Assembly (NCBI GenBank): GCA_039934475.1
Contig: JBDTMC010000002.1
Coordinates: forward strand, 1-48,557
Reading direction: 5' to 3'
DNA from: JBDTMC01 sp039934475
GTDB taxonomy: Bacteria > Acidobacteriota > Terriglobia > Bryobacterales > Bryobacteraceae
Length of the DNA stretch: 48,557 nucleotides
Under the pieces are notes generated by a model. That model was not told the DNA's origin. It saw nothing but the letters and a program-made list of their open reading frames with translations, and did not search any database. Positions 8,252-16,362 of this stretch are shown one piece after another. The position numbers and the translations under genes were made by a program. Position 1 is the stretch's first letter, and each line of letters begins with the position of its first letter.

Positions 8252-8969
8252 GCAACAGGAACTCCTTGTTCCCTTCCGCGCCGAGGATCGGACTCTCTAT
8301 GATCCCGGTTAGAAAGCCTAGCCGCCGGACTGCGCTCTCTACTCGTTCACACGCGGCGCGGTGTAATTCCGGATCGCGTACAATGCCGCCCTTGCCCACC
8401 TGACCCTTGCCCACTTCGAACTGCGGCTTGACGAGTATAACCAGTTCCGCATCGGCACGCAGGAGCGCCGGAAGTACGGGCAAGATCAGCGTAACGGAGA
8501 TGAAGCTGACGTCGCTGACGGCGAGGCTGGCTGGCTCATCCACTTCGGCCGTGGACAGATAGCGGGCGTTGACGCCCTCACGCACAACAACGCGCGGATC
8601 GTTCCGCAGTTTCCAGTCTAATTGGCCCGCGCCGACGTCGACTGCATACACTTTGGCCGCGCCGCGCTGCAGCAGGACGTCCGTAAAACCCCCGGTGGAC
8701 GAGCCGACATCGAGACACGTGCGGCCGGCTGGATCGATTTGAAAGTGGTCTAAGGCTGCTGCCAGTTTGTATCCGCCGCGGCTTACGTAGGGCATGCGCT
8801 CCGTGAGTTCCACGGCCGCATCCCGCGCCACGGTATGCCCGGCTTTGTCCACCCGCTGTCCGTTCACACGAACGTAGCCTGCCAGGATATAGGCTTTGGC
8901 GCGCTCCCGAGATTCGGCCAGTCCACGGTCAACTAAGAGCTGGTCGATGCGCTGGCGCGATTCCTTCAT
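8238..8969 (-). CDS. tlyA: TlyA-family rRNA 2'-O-methyltransferase
   Basis: A 243-residue protein with an N-terminal S4 RNA-binding domain (RIDQLLVDRGLAESRERAKA) and an FtsJ-like SAM methyltransferase domain (CLDVGSSTGGFTDVLLQRGA). The expected catalytic residues are visible in YKLAAAL, VSDVSFISV and LVKPQFEVGKGQVG. Characterised TlyA proteins 2'-O-methylate rRNA cytidines (C1920 of 23S; long forms also C1409 of 16S); older annotations call the family hemolysin. The start ATG overlaps the ispA stop (ATGA) and the 3' end overlaps nadK, so the three genes should be co-translated. It looks complete. Confidence 0.93.
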   Translation of the reverse strand: MKESRQRIDQLLVDRGLAESRERAKAYILAGYVRVNGQRVDKAGHTVARDAAVELTERMPYVSRGGYKLAAALDHFQIDPAGRTCLDVGSSTGGFTDVLLQRGAAKVYAVDVGAGQLDWKLRNDPRVVVREGVNARYLSTAEVDEPASLAVSDVSFISVTLILPVLPALLRADAELVILVKPQFEVGKGQVGKGGIVRDPELHRAACERVESAVRRLGFLTGIIESPILGAEGNKEFLLHGHH

Positions 8970-9850
8970 GCCGTCCGTTGGACCACAAGGTCGGCGAGTT
9001 GGTGTAGCCAGTGTGCGCGATCGCCAAACCGGTTCACCGACTCGTGCGCTAGCACCTGTTGCTCCGCGGCCATTTCGTGGGAGCGCGTCAGGCCGTAGAC
9101 CGCGGGGAAGGTAATCTTGTGCTGCGCCGCGTCCTTGCCCGCCGTCTTACCGAGCGCTTCGGAACTCTGCTCCACATCGAGAATGTCATCCACGATCTGG
9201 AAGGCGAGGCCGATATGTTCGCCAAAACGGGAGAGCGCATCCAGCTCTGCCGCGTCCGCGCCGGCGTAGATCGCGCCCATGCGAACACTGGCCCGCAGCA
9301 GGGCGCCGGTCTTCGCCCGATGGATGCGTTCCAATAGTTCCGCTGTCGGTGTTTGACCTTCCCCCTCGAGGTCATGCACCTGGCCCGCGATCATGCCGCC
9401 CACGGTGCCGGAGGCAGTCGCCAGCTCCTGAACCAGCCGCACACGGCGGTCCGCATCGATAGGCAGTCTAGCCAATGCTTCGAAGGCGAGAGTGAGCAGC
9501 GAATCACCCGCCAGAATCGCCATGGCGTCGCCAAAAACCTTGTGATTGGTGGGCCGGCCGCGCCGCAAATCGTCGTTATCGAGAGCCGGCAAATCGTCGT
9601 GGATCAATGAGTAGGTGTGGATGAGTTCCAACGTACAGGCGGCATGCTCCACGCCCTCCGACGCAGTTTCGGAGACCGCGCTCGCCGCCGTAATGCACAG
9701 CACCGGACGGATGCGCTTTCCGCCCGCGAACAGACTGTAGCGCATCGCCCTGTGTATGGTTTCGGGAGCCGTGATATCGGAAGGCACGCATCGGTCGAGC
9801 GCCGCGTCAATGAGCCGCGTTTGCGCGGCCAGATACTCGCTAAGGTTCAT
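8966..9850 (-). CDS. ispA: polyprenyl diphosphate synthase (farnesyl/geranylgeranyl type)
   Basis: A 294-residue trans-isoprenyl diphosphate synthase, which condenses IPP with allylic diphosphates. The first aspartate-rich motif, DDLPALDND, is at 85-93 and the second, DDILD, is near residue 218. GGKRIRP at 43-49 is the usual IPP-binding segment, and FQIVDDILDVE shows the second motif's context. The spacing DDxxxxD is typical of bacterial FPP synthases. Its ATG overlaps the xseB stop and its TGA overlaps the tlyA start. The usual xseB-ispA-(dxs)-tlyA order is kept, but dxs is not present here. Product chain length is inferred from family resemblance only. Confidence 0.92.
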   Translation of the reverse strand: MNLSEYLAAQTRLIDAALDRCVPSDITAPETIHRAMRYSLFAGGKRIRPVLCITAASAVSETASEGVEHAACTLELIHTYSLIHDDLPALDNDDLRRGRPTNHKVFGDAMAILAGDSLLTLAFEALARLPIDADRRVRLVQELATASGTVGGMIAGQVHDLEGEGQTPTAELLERIHRAKTGALLRASVRMGAIYAGADAAELDALSRFGEHIGLAFQIVDDILDVEQSSEALGKTAGKDAAQHKITFPAVYGLTRSHEMAAEQQVLAHESVNRFGDRAHWLHQLADLVVQRTA

Positions 9851-10089
9851 GCTTTGTCGGGACGGAAGGGTTCAGCCTGTACCGTATTGTTCTTCCTTGT
9901 CAGAATCTCGATGCGCGCCTCGGCCTCTTCGAGTTGTTTGCGGCATTGTTCGCTCAGTTGCATTCCCTTTTCGAACAACTCCAGGGAGCGCTCCAGCGGG
10001 AGATCGCCGTTCTCCAATTCCTTCACCACCGCTTCCAAAACTTCGAGTCCGGCTTCGAAGCTGTCTGCGGCTTTCTGGTCCTCGGGCAT
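9847..10089 (-). CDS. xseB: exodeoxyribonuclease VII small subunit
   Basis: An 80-residue, highly charged helical protein with the XseB core SFEAGLEVLEAVVKELENGD followed by LPLERSLELFEKGMQL. XseB forms the helical stalk of exonuclease VII with XseA, degrading single-stranded DNA. The length is normal. The start ATG is at 10087-10089, and its TGA overlaps the ispA ATG. xseA is not in the window; the neighbour upstream is a YdcF-like gene 28 bp away, so the large subunit must be elsewhere. Confidence 0.93.
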   Translation of the reverse strand: MPEDQKAADSFEAGLEVLEAVVKELENGDLPLERSLELFEKGMQLSEQCRKQLEEAEARIEILTRKNNTVQAEPFRPDKA

Positions 10090-10117
10090 TCTTTTTATTG
10101 TACAGGGCTCAGTGCAG

Positions 10118-10774
10118 CTATTCGGCCGCTAATCGCCCAGTGAAACCCATCGTGCGAAGGCCATCATACGCTGCCCGAACCTCATCCGGGAGAGGCTGCG
10201 GCGCCGACCATCCACGCCGGGCGTAAATCCAGATGCGTTGTAAATCGCCCATCATGATGTGCGTGATCTTCTCCGCCGTCAGTTCCCCGCTGCAATACTC
10301 ATCGAAGGTGGCAGGCCAGGAGGAAAGACTGAACGGCACTTCCGGCCATTCCACACAGAACGTGGCCGCCGCCCGCCGCTGAATAAAAGGCTTCACCGCC
10401 AGCAGCACATTGCGCGGCGCGATACCCAGTTCCCGCAGCAGCGCGCGAGAGAACCTGATATTCTCCGCGGTGTTCGTTGCACGAGGCTCTTCGATGATGC
10501 GGTCACTCGGGACGCCGTGTTCCATCAACTCGCGCTTATAGACGGCAGACTCGCTCTCGCTCCAACCCGTGGCCAAAATATCGTCCTGGTGCGCCAGCCC
10601 ACCGGTGCAGACAATGAGAGGTGCGAACCCTCGCTTGTAGAGGTCGGCCGCATGATGCGCCACACGCACATCGTTGGTGCCAAGCGCAATCATCACATCG
10701 GCCGCAATCGGCTGGTGCCCCAAGACCTGATAGTCGTAGACGATCCGCGCCAGGGCGAGGGCTTCCTGTGTCAT
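10118..10774 (-). CDS. YdcF/DUF218-family protein
   Basis: A 218-residue protein of the DUF218 (YdcF/ElyC/SanA) family. Key signs are the MIALGTNDVRVAHHAADLY strand-helix unit (residues 27-45), the ICTGG strand end, and the SESESAVYKRELMEHGVPSDRI segment (80-100). The acidic-loop motif EEPRATNTAENIRFS follows; in this family it gives a conserved pocket (x-x-S-x-N-T-x-x-N). It has no membrane segment, so it resembles cytosolic YdcF more than ElyC. YdcF binds SAM in E. coli, but the family reaction is not settled. It follows the damaged gene at 10783 by 8 bp and precedes xseB by 28 bp. Confidence 0.8.
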   Translation of the reverse strand: MTQEALALARIVYDYQVLGHQPIAADVMIALGTNDVRVAHHAADLYKRGFAPLIVCTGGLAHQDDILATGWSESESAVYKRELMEHGVPSDRIIEEPRATNTAENIRFSRALLRELGIAPRNVLLAVKPFIQRRAAATFCVEWPEVPFSLSSWPATFDEYCSGELTAEKITHIMMGDLQRIWIYARRGWSAPQPLPDEVRAAYDGLRTMGFTGRLAAE

Positions 10775-10782
10775 CGGCGGCT

Positions 10783-11594
10783 TTAAGTCGCCTTTCCGTT
10801 GACGAAGTCGGTGACGATCTGTTGATAAATCTCGTCGGATATCTCGGCAAAGTCAAAGACGCTGAACAGTGGGGCGCAGAGATCCTTCACCAAGGCTGCC
10901 AAGCGCGATTGAAGGTCAGAGAGGCGAAACTCCACGGTCGACGTGACCTCCGGTTCGTGCAGATTGACGTGTTGGAAAGTGATGAATCCACTCGCCAAAT
11001 CCGATAGTAGACCCGATGCCACGCTGAGGCGCAGCCCCATTCGTTCCCAAGTGTCAGTATGTAGACTGGCCCCGTTTGCCTTCCGCCCTCATAGGATCGC
11101 CATATGTGCACGGCGTTGATGTGCTGTGGAGTGTAGGTTTGGTAATCATTCTGTTCTGATTCCCAGATGCGTCGCCACTTGCCATCGATGCGCTTGTAGC
11201 CGTACGCGGACTCGTCTTGCTCGCATCCGATTCCGACTCCCGTGATCACGATGAGGAGCCCCGATTCCCACCTGGCTCTGACGTCGCCAAGGGAACCGAG
11301 CAAATTCTGATCATCCTTCGAAGGTGCAACGCGGACTTTCTCCAATGCCTTGTTAATTCTTTCAGAAGCTCCTTTCTCATCACCCTCATTTTCAACTGGG
11401 CCGAGCTGCGATTCGATCCAATCTCGTAGTTGATGCTTTGCGAGTGTGAGTTTCGGTCCTACGCCGGGGTTCACAGCAGATACGTCGGTCTGAACATGCA
11501 ACGACTGCAAGGTCTTCTGCAGGGCCGCTAATCGAGAGTCGGTTTGCGCCCATGCGTTGCAAACCAGCACAAGAGCTAACCAGATGAACCGCAT
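10783..11594 (-). pseudogene. exported conserved hypothetical, probably frameshifted near its 3' end
   Basis: The ATG at 11592-11594 gives a signal peptide (MRFIWLALVLVCNAWAQ). The frame then runs to a stop at 10887-10889, about 235 residues. The region WESGLLIVITGVGIGCEQD, the DGKWRRIWESEQNDY segment and SAWHRVYYRIWRV look like a conserved domain. The last ~35 residues of that frame (SICTNRRSRRPW onward) turn basic and low in hydrophobic pattern. A second frame, open from about 11040 to 10783, has a protein-like sequence (FITFQHVNLHEPEVTSTVEF) and ends 8 bp before the YdcF gene. A one-base shift around 10990-11030 would join them. From memory this resembles a family common in Solibacter-type Acidobacteria, whose C-terminal half is seen at 39311-39916. 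Function unknown; it may be intact with an unusual tail. Confidence 0.55.
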
Positions 11595-11984
11595 GTCTAT
11601 TATTGTAGTGACGCACGAAACGACGTATCCGTCGCAATCCGGATAGTTTGCCTGATGATACTCGGCACGAGATGACGGATGTTGCTTCGACTCTGACCGC
11701 AATTCTTCCGGAGCGCTCCAGGAGTAGTGGGAACAGGCGACGCAGACGGTAAATGCATCACAAGGCGGGCGAGCTTCACATCAAGAGCCAAGGTACAGCT
11801 GCCGGCAAAGGACTGCCGTGGAGCGCCCTCTCCGTGACCACGGAATATCACGCATAACGGTAGGCACGTCTGGCGGTCCTCGATCGGAAGCGACAAGCCG
11901 GCAACCCCACCGCAGGGCCACAATTGCCGTTGCTCAGATAAATACTCTGCCAAGACCAGCTGTCTCCAGTTCCTCGACAGGATT
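11595..11984. other. 390-bp stretch without a recognisable gene
   Basis: Lies between the SDR stop (11985) and the exported hypothetical start (11594), both on the minus strand. Open frames on both strands cover it, but none shows a family motif or a plausible start with a binding site. It probably holds the promoter of the hypothetical gene and the trailer of the mazG-SDR unit. No strong hairpin with a T-run was seen. Confidence 0.5.
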
Positions 11985-12716
11985 TCAACGGAGACTGAGA
12001 CCGCCGTCGACGGCCTGAATTTGTCCGGTGATGAAATTGGAGGCTTTGAGGAAGTAGACGACGGCTTCGGCGATCTCGGCGCCAGTGCCGGCGCGGCCAG
12101 CGGGCGTAGCGTTAAGCATTGACACGGCTTCCTCATCAGACTGCTCAAAGGTGATCACGCCTGGCGCGACGGAATTGACGGTGATGCCTGGGGCAAAGGC
12201 CTTAGCCAATGCCTTGGTCATATGGATTACCCCCGCCTTGGAAGCACAGTAGTGGGCGTGCATGGCCCAGGGACGGATTCCTCCGAGCGAACTGATGTTG
12301 ACGATGCGACCTTCCCCGCCCGGGTTGCGGCCCATCCACTTCGCACCTTGCTGGCAGCAGAAAAACACCGCTTTCAGATTGACGCTGTGGATATAGTCCC
12401 AATCGGATTCGGTGACATCGAGAGGGTTGAAACGGGTGAAGCGGGCAGCGTTGTTCACCAGTGCGTCGATACGGCCGAAGTGAGTTCCCACCTCGTCGAA
12501 GAGACGAACGATCTCCGGGACACGCTCGAGGTTGGCTTCGAAGACGGGCGCGTTGCCGCATTCCACGGCGGTGCGTAGCGCTTCGTCGCGGGAACCTCCG
12601 TAGTGGATCGCCACAAGAGCACCCTCCCGATGCAGGCGGAGGGCGATTTCGCGCCCGATCCGTTTGGCGGAACCTGTCACCAGGACTACTTTGCCGGTCA
12701 AATCGAAACCGTTCAT
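11985..12716 (-). CDS. SDR-family oxidoreductase (pteridine reductase/3-oxoacyl reductase-like)
   Basis: A 243-residue classical SDR. The cofactor loop TGSAKRIG at 14-21 and the following HREGALVAIHYGGSRDEA suggest NADPH preference; the TGSAKRIG variant is typical of pteridine-reductase-like members. NNAARF at 88-93 replaces NNAG, and catalytic S142/S143, Y156 and K160 (YCASK) are present. ITGQIQAVDGG closes the protein. The ATG at 12714-12716 overlaps the EamA stop (ATGA). It is the last gene of the mazG-GNAT-racemase-EamA-SDR unit. The substrate is unknown. Confidence 0.85.
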   Translation of the reverse strand: MNGFDLTGKVVLVTGSAKRIGREIALRLHREGALVAIHYGGSRDEALRTAVECGNAPVFEANLERVPEIVRLFDEVGTHFGRIDALVNNAARFTRFNPLDVTESDWDYIHSVNLKAVFFCCQQGAKWMGRNPGGEGRIVNISSLGGIRPWAMHAHYCASKAGVIHMTKALAKAFAPGITVNSVAPGVITFEQSDEEAVSMLNATPAGRAGTGAEIAEAVVYFLKASNFITGQIQAVDGGLSLR

Positions 12717-13606
12717 GTGCGCTCCGTGACGTAGACGCCCGCGAGAATCAGCATACCTCCGGCCATGAGGGGCGGTGTGATGTGCTCGCCTAGAATGGGG
12801 ACGGCCATTAAGGTGGCGAGTAGTGGCTGTAAGTAAGACAGCGCCGAGACGCGAGACGCGGCGATGTATTTCAGCGCGAAGTAATAGATCAGGTAACAGA
12901 CGACGGAAGAGAAGACGGCCATGTAACACAGACCGGCCCAAGCACCCCAGGAGATGCGGCTGAAATCGTAGTGGAAGACGAGCCAGATCATATAGGGCGA
13001 AAGGAGGAGGGCCGCGCCGGTATAGGCGAAAGTGTTCAGCGTGATGTTGCCGTGGCGCGCGCTTGACTCCTTGCCGAGGACGGTGAACGAAGTAAACACG
13101 GACGCCGCGCAAAGCATGAGTAAATCTCCGAAGACAGTGGCGCCGGAGGAGCGGGAAAAGTTGAGCGCTGCCACGCCGGATACGGCAATCACCATGCCGA
13201 TCACCTTGCGCAGCGTGAAATGCTCCAAGCCGCGGAAGGCGGCGAAGGACAGCACCAGGAGCGGGGTTAGAGCGATGACCAGAGACGAATGGGCGACACT
13301 GGTGCGGCTGAGCGCAAAGACGAAAATGATCTGGTTTAGCGTGATTCCGAAAACGCCGAGCAGAACGAGCATCGGCACGTCGCGGACCACCCAGGTGCGG
13401 CCGGTGTCTCGGGTCTGCATCCAATACACGGGCACCATCAAGGCACCGGCGATGGTGGTTCGCACCGTGACCAGGACGTGGGCCGGGAATTCCCGCAGAG
13501 CCAGCTTTCCCACGATGTAATTTCCCGACCAGAGAAGCACCATGCAACCGAGGAGGCTGTAGAGCAAAGCGTGCGACGGAGCGCGCACGGCGGTGTCCGA
13601 CTTCAA
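12713..13606 (-). CDS. EamA/RhaT-family DMT exporter
   Basis: A 297-residue inner-membrane protein of the drug/metabolite transporter superfamily with about ten TM segments and two EamA halves. The pattern LLGCMVLLWSGNYIVGKLAL opens the first half, and LSYLQPLLATLMAVPILGE with AGGMLILAGVYV closes the second. No ATG lies at the domain start. A TTG at 13604-13606 overlaps the racemase stop as TTGA and has AGGAG 8 nt upstream, so it is the likely start. Such proteins usually export amino acids or metabolites. Downstream of an acylamino acid racemase, amino-acid efflux or uptake is a fair guess. Confidence 0.88.
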   Translation of the reverse strand: MKSDTAVRAPSHALLYSLLGCMVLLWSGNYIVGKLALREFPAHVLVTVRTTIAGALMVPVYWMQTRDTGRTWVVRDVPMLVLLGVFGITLNQIIFVFALSRTSVAHSSLVIALTPLLVLSFAAFRGLEHFTLRKVIGMVIAVSGVAALNFSRSSGATVFGDLLMLCAASVFTSFTVLGKESSARHGNITLNTFAYTGAALLLSPYMIWLVFHYDFSRISWGAWAGLCYMAVFSSVVCYLIYYFALKYIAASRVSALSYLQPLLATLMAVPILGEHITPPLMAGGMLILAGVYVTERT

Positions 13607-14712
13607 CTGATGGACTCCTGACGCACGGTGACCTGGTTGATGAAGTCGAGGTCCAAGTCGTAGCCGAGGCCAGGTTGATCGCGCACGGTGATGGTTCCCT
13701 GCGGAGATACCTCCACGGCGGGATGGATGACGTCGCGGGACCAATAGCGCTTGCTGGCGCTGACGTCGCCGGGCAGAACGAAGTTGGGCAAAGTGGAGAG
13801 GGCGATGTTGGCGGCGCGGCCGACGCCGCTTTCCAGCATGCCGCCGCACCAGACGGGGACGCCCGCAGCCTGGGCGACGAGGTGGACGCGCTTGGATTCG
13901 GTGAAGCCTCCCACGCGTCCGAGTTTGATGTTGATGATGCGGCAGGCTCCCATACGAATGGCCTGTTCGGCGTGATGAGCCGAGCGGATGCACTCATCGA
14001 GGCAGATGGGCGTATCGAGCTGATTCTGGAGTTCCACGTGATCGATGATTTCGTCGTGCGCCAGAGGCTGCTCAATCATCATGAGGTAGAACTCATCGAG
14101 GGCTTTGAGACGGGGAGCGTCGGCCAGCGTGTATGCCGAATTGGCGTCGGCCATGAGGCGGATGGAGGGGAACTCCTTACGCACTTCGCGAATAACATCG
14201 ACGTCCCAGCCGGGTTTAATCTTGATCTTGATTCGCTGGTAGCCGGCAGTGACTTCCGCTTCGATCTTCTTGAGTAGTTCCGGAATGGAGTTCTGTATTC
14301 CGATGGAAACACCGCAGGGAATTTCGCGGTGCGCTCCGCCGCCAATGTGGCGGTATAAAGGCAAGCCCAGCTGGCGGGCTTCCAGATCCCACACCGCGGC
14401 TTCCAGACCTCCGCGCGCCATCTTGTGGCCGCGGATGGCCGAGGTCATGGCGCTGGCCGCGGCCGCGCCGTCGATGTCCCGATTCAGAACCTGGGGCGCG
14501 ATGAAGTCATGGAGCAGGAGCCAGGCGGCGTCGGTCCATTCCTCGTTATAGAAAGGATTCTCGCCACAGGTGACTTCGCCCCATCCGGAGACCCCGCCGG
14601 AGTGAACCTCCACGAGGATGATGCGCCGGTGGTAGGTGCGGCCGAAGCTGGTTTCAAAGAAGTGAATCAGCGGAAGGTGAAGCTCGCGGAGGTGGATGCG
14701 ATCGATTTTCAT
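13603..14712 (-). CDS. o-succinylbenzoate synthase / N-acylamino acid racemase (enolase superfamily)
   Basis: A 369-residue MenC type-2 protein. The capping domain opens with ITL-like HLRELHLPLIHFFETSFG, and FGRTYHRRIILVEV follows. Catalytic residues: the KIKIK run at 162-166 (pair probably K164/K166), metal ligands D189 (MADANSAYT), E214 (IEQPL) and D239 (LDECI), and the opposite base K263 (NIKLGRVGG). The family includes both OSBS of menaquinone synthesis and N-succinylamino acid racemase (NSAR). No men genes are nearby, but a GNAT-family gene precedes it with an ATGA overlap. That arrangement matches the published D-to-L amino acid conversion pathway, in which succinylation precedes racemisation. 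NSAR is therefore favoured, without excluding OSBS. Confidence 0.85.
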   Translation of the reverse strand: MKIDRIHLRELHLPLIHFFETSFGRTYHRRIILVEVHSGGVSGWGEVTCGENPFYNEEWTDAAWLLLHDFIAPQVLNRDIDGAAAASAMTSAIRGHKMARGGLEAAVWDLEARQLGLPLYRHIGGGAHREIPCGVSIGIQNSIPELLKKIEAEVTAGYQRIKIKIKPGWDVDVIREVRKEFPSIRLMADANSAYTLADAPRLKALDEFYLMMIEQPLAHDEIIDHVELQNQLDTPICLDECIRSAHHAEQAIRMGACRIINIKLGRVGGFTESKRVHLVAQAAGVPVWCGGMLESGVGRAANIALSTLPNFVLPGDVSASKRYWSRDVIHPAVEVSPQGTITVRDQPGLGYDLDLDFINQVTVRQESIS

Positions 14713-15470
14713 GGCTCTGTGAAGAGATAAGTGCCGGTGTCAGAGGAGCGCTCAAAGGCGGTGACTTCCAGACCCTGGCTGAAGTATTCAAGGAACTGTC
14801 TACTCGCCTCCTCCTGGAGGGAGCGGGCTTGTTTCGGATCGGTCTTGCGGAGCTCTCCAATATTGTTGGGAAAAGAGATGCGGGCTTTTACGGGACGGCG
14901 TTCGAGAGTTCCTCCGGCGAGGAGATTCGTGACACGTTCTTGCGCGATATACCATTCGGCCACGCAGCGATCAGTGGGCAGGCCGCCATGGAGGTGGCTG
15001 GTTGTGGTGCCGTACTGGTTGAGCACATAGCGGCGGATGACCGCGCCGAGACGCTCAATATTGAAGTACGCGTTCTTGAGTTCGAGCGGATCGAAGGTCC
15101 ATTCGATGAGCCGGATGCCTCGGGGAAGGGCTTCCTCGCGCTGCGCCAGTTTGAGGATGCGGCCGAGCCCGCGGTCGCGATACTCCTGCAGAACGCCGAG
15201 CATGTGGCTGTGAAGATAGATGCCACCGCCGCTTTTGAGGCCGGGGATAGCGAGACAGAAGGCGACCATCATGTTGCCGTCGAAAGCGCCGAAGGCATGA
15301 CCACCGACTTTTGAGGCGACGACGAAGAGGCGCACGGGGAGCAGCTCGATTTCCTCAAAGCCCCAGATGATGCGCTGCAGGCGAACGGCCTGCCCGAACT
15401 CTTCGTGTGTGTGAAGCTGCCGGACTTCGAGCGGCGGCCGGGTTACTCCTGGAGTTTGGCTTGTTGCCAT
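14709..15470 (-). CDS. GNAT-family acyltransferase linked to N-acylamino acid racemase
   Basis: A 253-residue protein with an acetyl-CoA-type GNAT core: VRLFVVASKVGGHAFGAFDG, HSHMLGVLQEYRDRGLGRIL (the R-G-x-G-R pyrophosphate loop) and IRLIEWTFDPLELKNAYFN. The ATG at 15468-15470 has GGAGGAG just upstream and lies within the mazG 3' end (28-bp overlap); the frame extends further upstream, but only antisense-like sequence is there. The last codons overlap the racemase ATG. Relatives beside NSAR genes in Bacilli and Deinococcus are thought to succinylate D-amino acids with succinyl-CoA. This pairing is the main support for the function. Confidence 0.8.
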   Translation of the reverse strand: MATSQTPGVTRPPLEVRQLHTHEEFGQAVRLQRIIWGFEEIELLPVRLFVVASKVGGHAFGAFDGNMMVAFCLAIPGLKSGGGIYLHSHMLGVLQEYRDRGLGRILKLAQREEALPRGIRLIEWTFDPLELKNAYFNIERLGAVIRRYVLNQYGTTTSHLHGGLPTDRCVAEWYIAQERVTNLLAGGTLERRPVKARISFPNNIGELRKTDPKQARSLQEEASRQFLEYFSQGLEVTAFERSSDTGTYLFTEP

Positions 15471-16249
15471 AGCTCCTCCATCTGTTCCAGATTGGACTGC
15501 TGCGGGGAACTGCCGGTTGACTGTAGGGTGCTTTCGACGTAGCCGAAGCGGCGGCGGAACTTGGCGTTGGTTTTGCGCAGCGCCTGTTCGGCGTCCACTT
15601 TGAGGAAGCGTGCGAGGTTGACGAGGACGAAGAGCAGGTCGCCGATTTCGCCTTCGATCTCCGCGGGAGACGCAGCCGTGCGGGCCTCGGCCAGTTCGTT
15701 CAGTTCTTCGTCCAGCTTGTCGAGGACTTGCTCCGGCGTTTGCCAATCGAAGCCAACAGTGGCCGCACGTGACGTTAGGTGTTGCGCTTCGACGAGGGCG
15801 GGCAGCGAACGCGGCACCTTGTCGAGGAGCGGTTTTTCCTTTTCACCCTTGCTACGGCGCTCTTCCACTTTGATCTCGTCCCAGCGCTTCTTCACGTCGT
15901 CGGCGGTGCGGGCATCGCCCGTGCCGAAGATGTGGGGGTGGCGGCGGATCAGTTTCTCGCTGATGGCGTCGAGCGAATCGCCGATGGTGAAGCGGTCTTC
16001 CTCCGCGGCCATCTGGGCGAAGAACACGGCTTGCAGCATCAGGTCGCCCAGTTCATCGGCGAGGCCCGGCCAATCGCGCGCGTCGATGGAATCCATCACC
16101 TCATAGGCCTCTTCGATGAGGTACGGCTTGATGGTGTCGAAGGTCTGTTCGCAATCCCAGGGACACCCACCGGGCGCCCGCAGTTGGGCCATGATCCGGA
16201 CCAAGCGTTCAAACTTATCGCCCGTGGATGAAGGGATTTCAGCAGACAT
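15443..16249 (-). CDS. mazG: nucleoside triphosphate pyrophosphohydrolase MazG
   Basis: A 268-residue two-domain MazG, hydrolysing (d)NTPs to NMP and PPi. First domain: RAPGGCPWDCEQTFDTIKPY, EEAYEVMDSI, then ADELGDLMLQAVFFAQ (the ExxE...ExxD metal motif). Second domain: EELNELAEARTAA and EGEIGDLLFVLVNLARFL repeat the motif. Length and layout match E. coli MazG. The start ATG at 16247-16249 begins the minus-strand unit. A divergent gene starts at 16363, so the 113-bp gap should hold two promoters. Confidence 0.94.
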   Translation of the reverse strand: MSAEIPSSTGDKFERLVRIMAQLRAPGGCPWDCEQTFDTIKPYLIEEAYEVMDSIDARDWPGLADELGDLMLQAVFFAQMAAEEDRFTIGDSLDAISEKLIRRHPHIFGTGDARTADDVKKRWDEIKVEERRSKGEKEKPLLDKVPRSLPALVEAQHLTSRAATVGFDWQTPEQVLDKLDEELNELAEARTAASPAEIEGEIGDLLFVLVNLARFLKVDAEQALRKTNAKFRRRFGYVESTLQSTGSSPQQSNLEQMEELWQQAKLQE

Positions 16250-16362
16250 GAGCAGCGTGGAAATTCACGAATCCCCACTGTAACACGCGTCGGCGGGGTT
16301 ACCATCCAGCGCCACCGCCCCAGCCTATTGCTCCCGTCCGCTATGCCTGCTACCGTAGCGAA

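Noticed and set aside
11985..14075. 696-residue minus-strand frame spanning racemase, exporter and SDR
   Set aside because: Only the last 243 residues are the real SDR; the rest is an out-of-frame reading of two recognisable genes.
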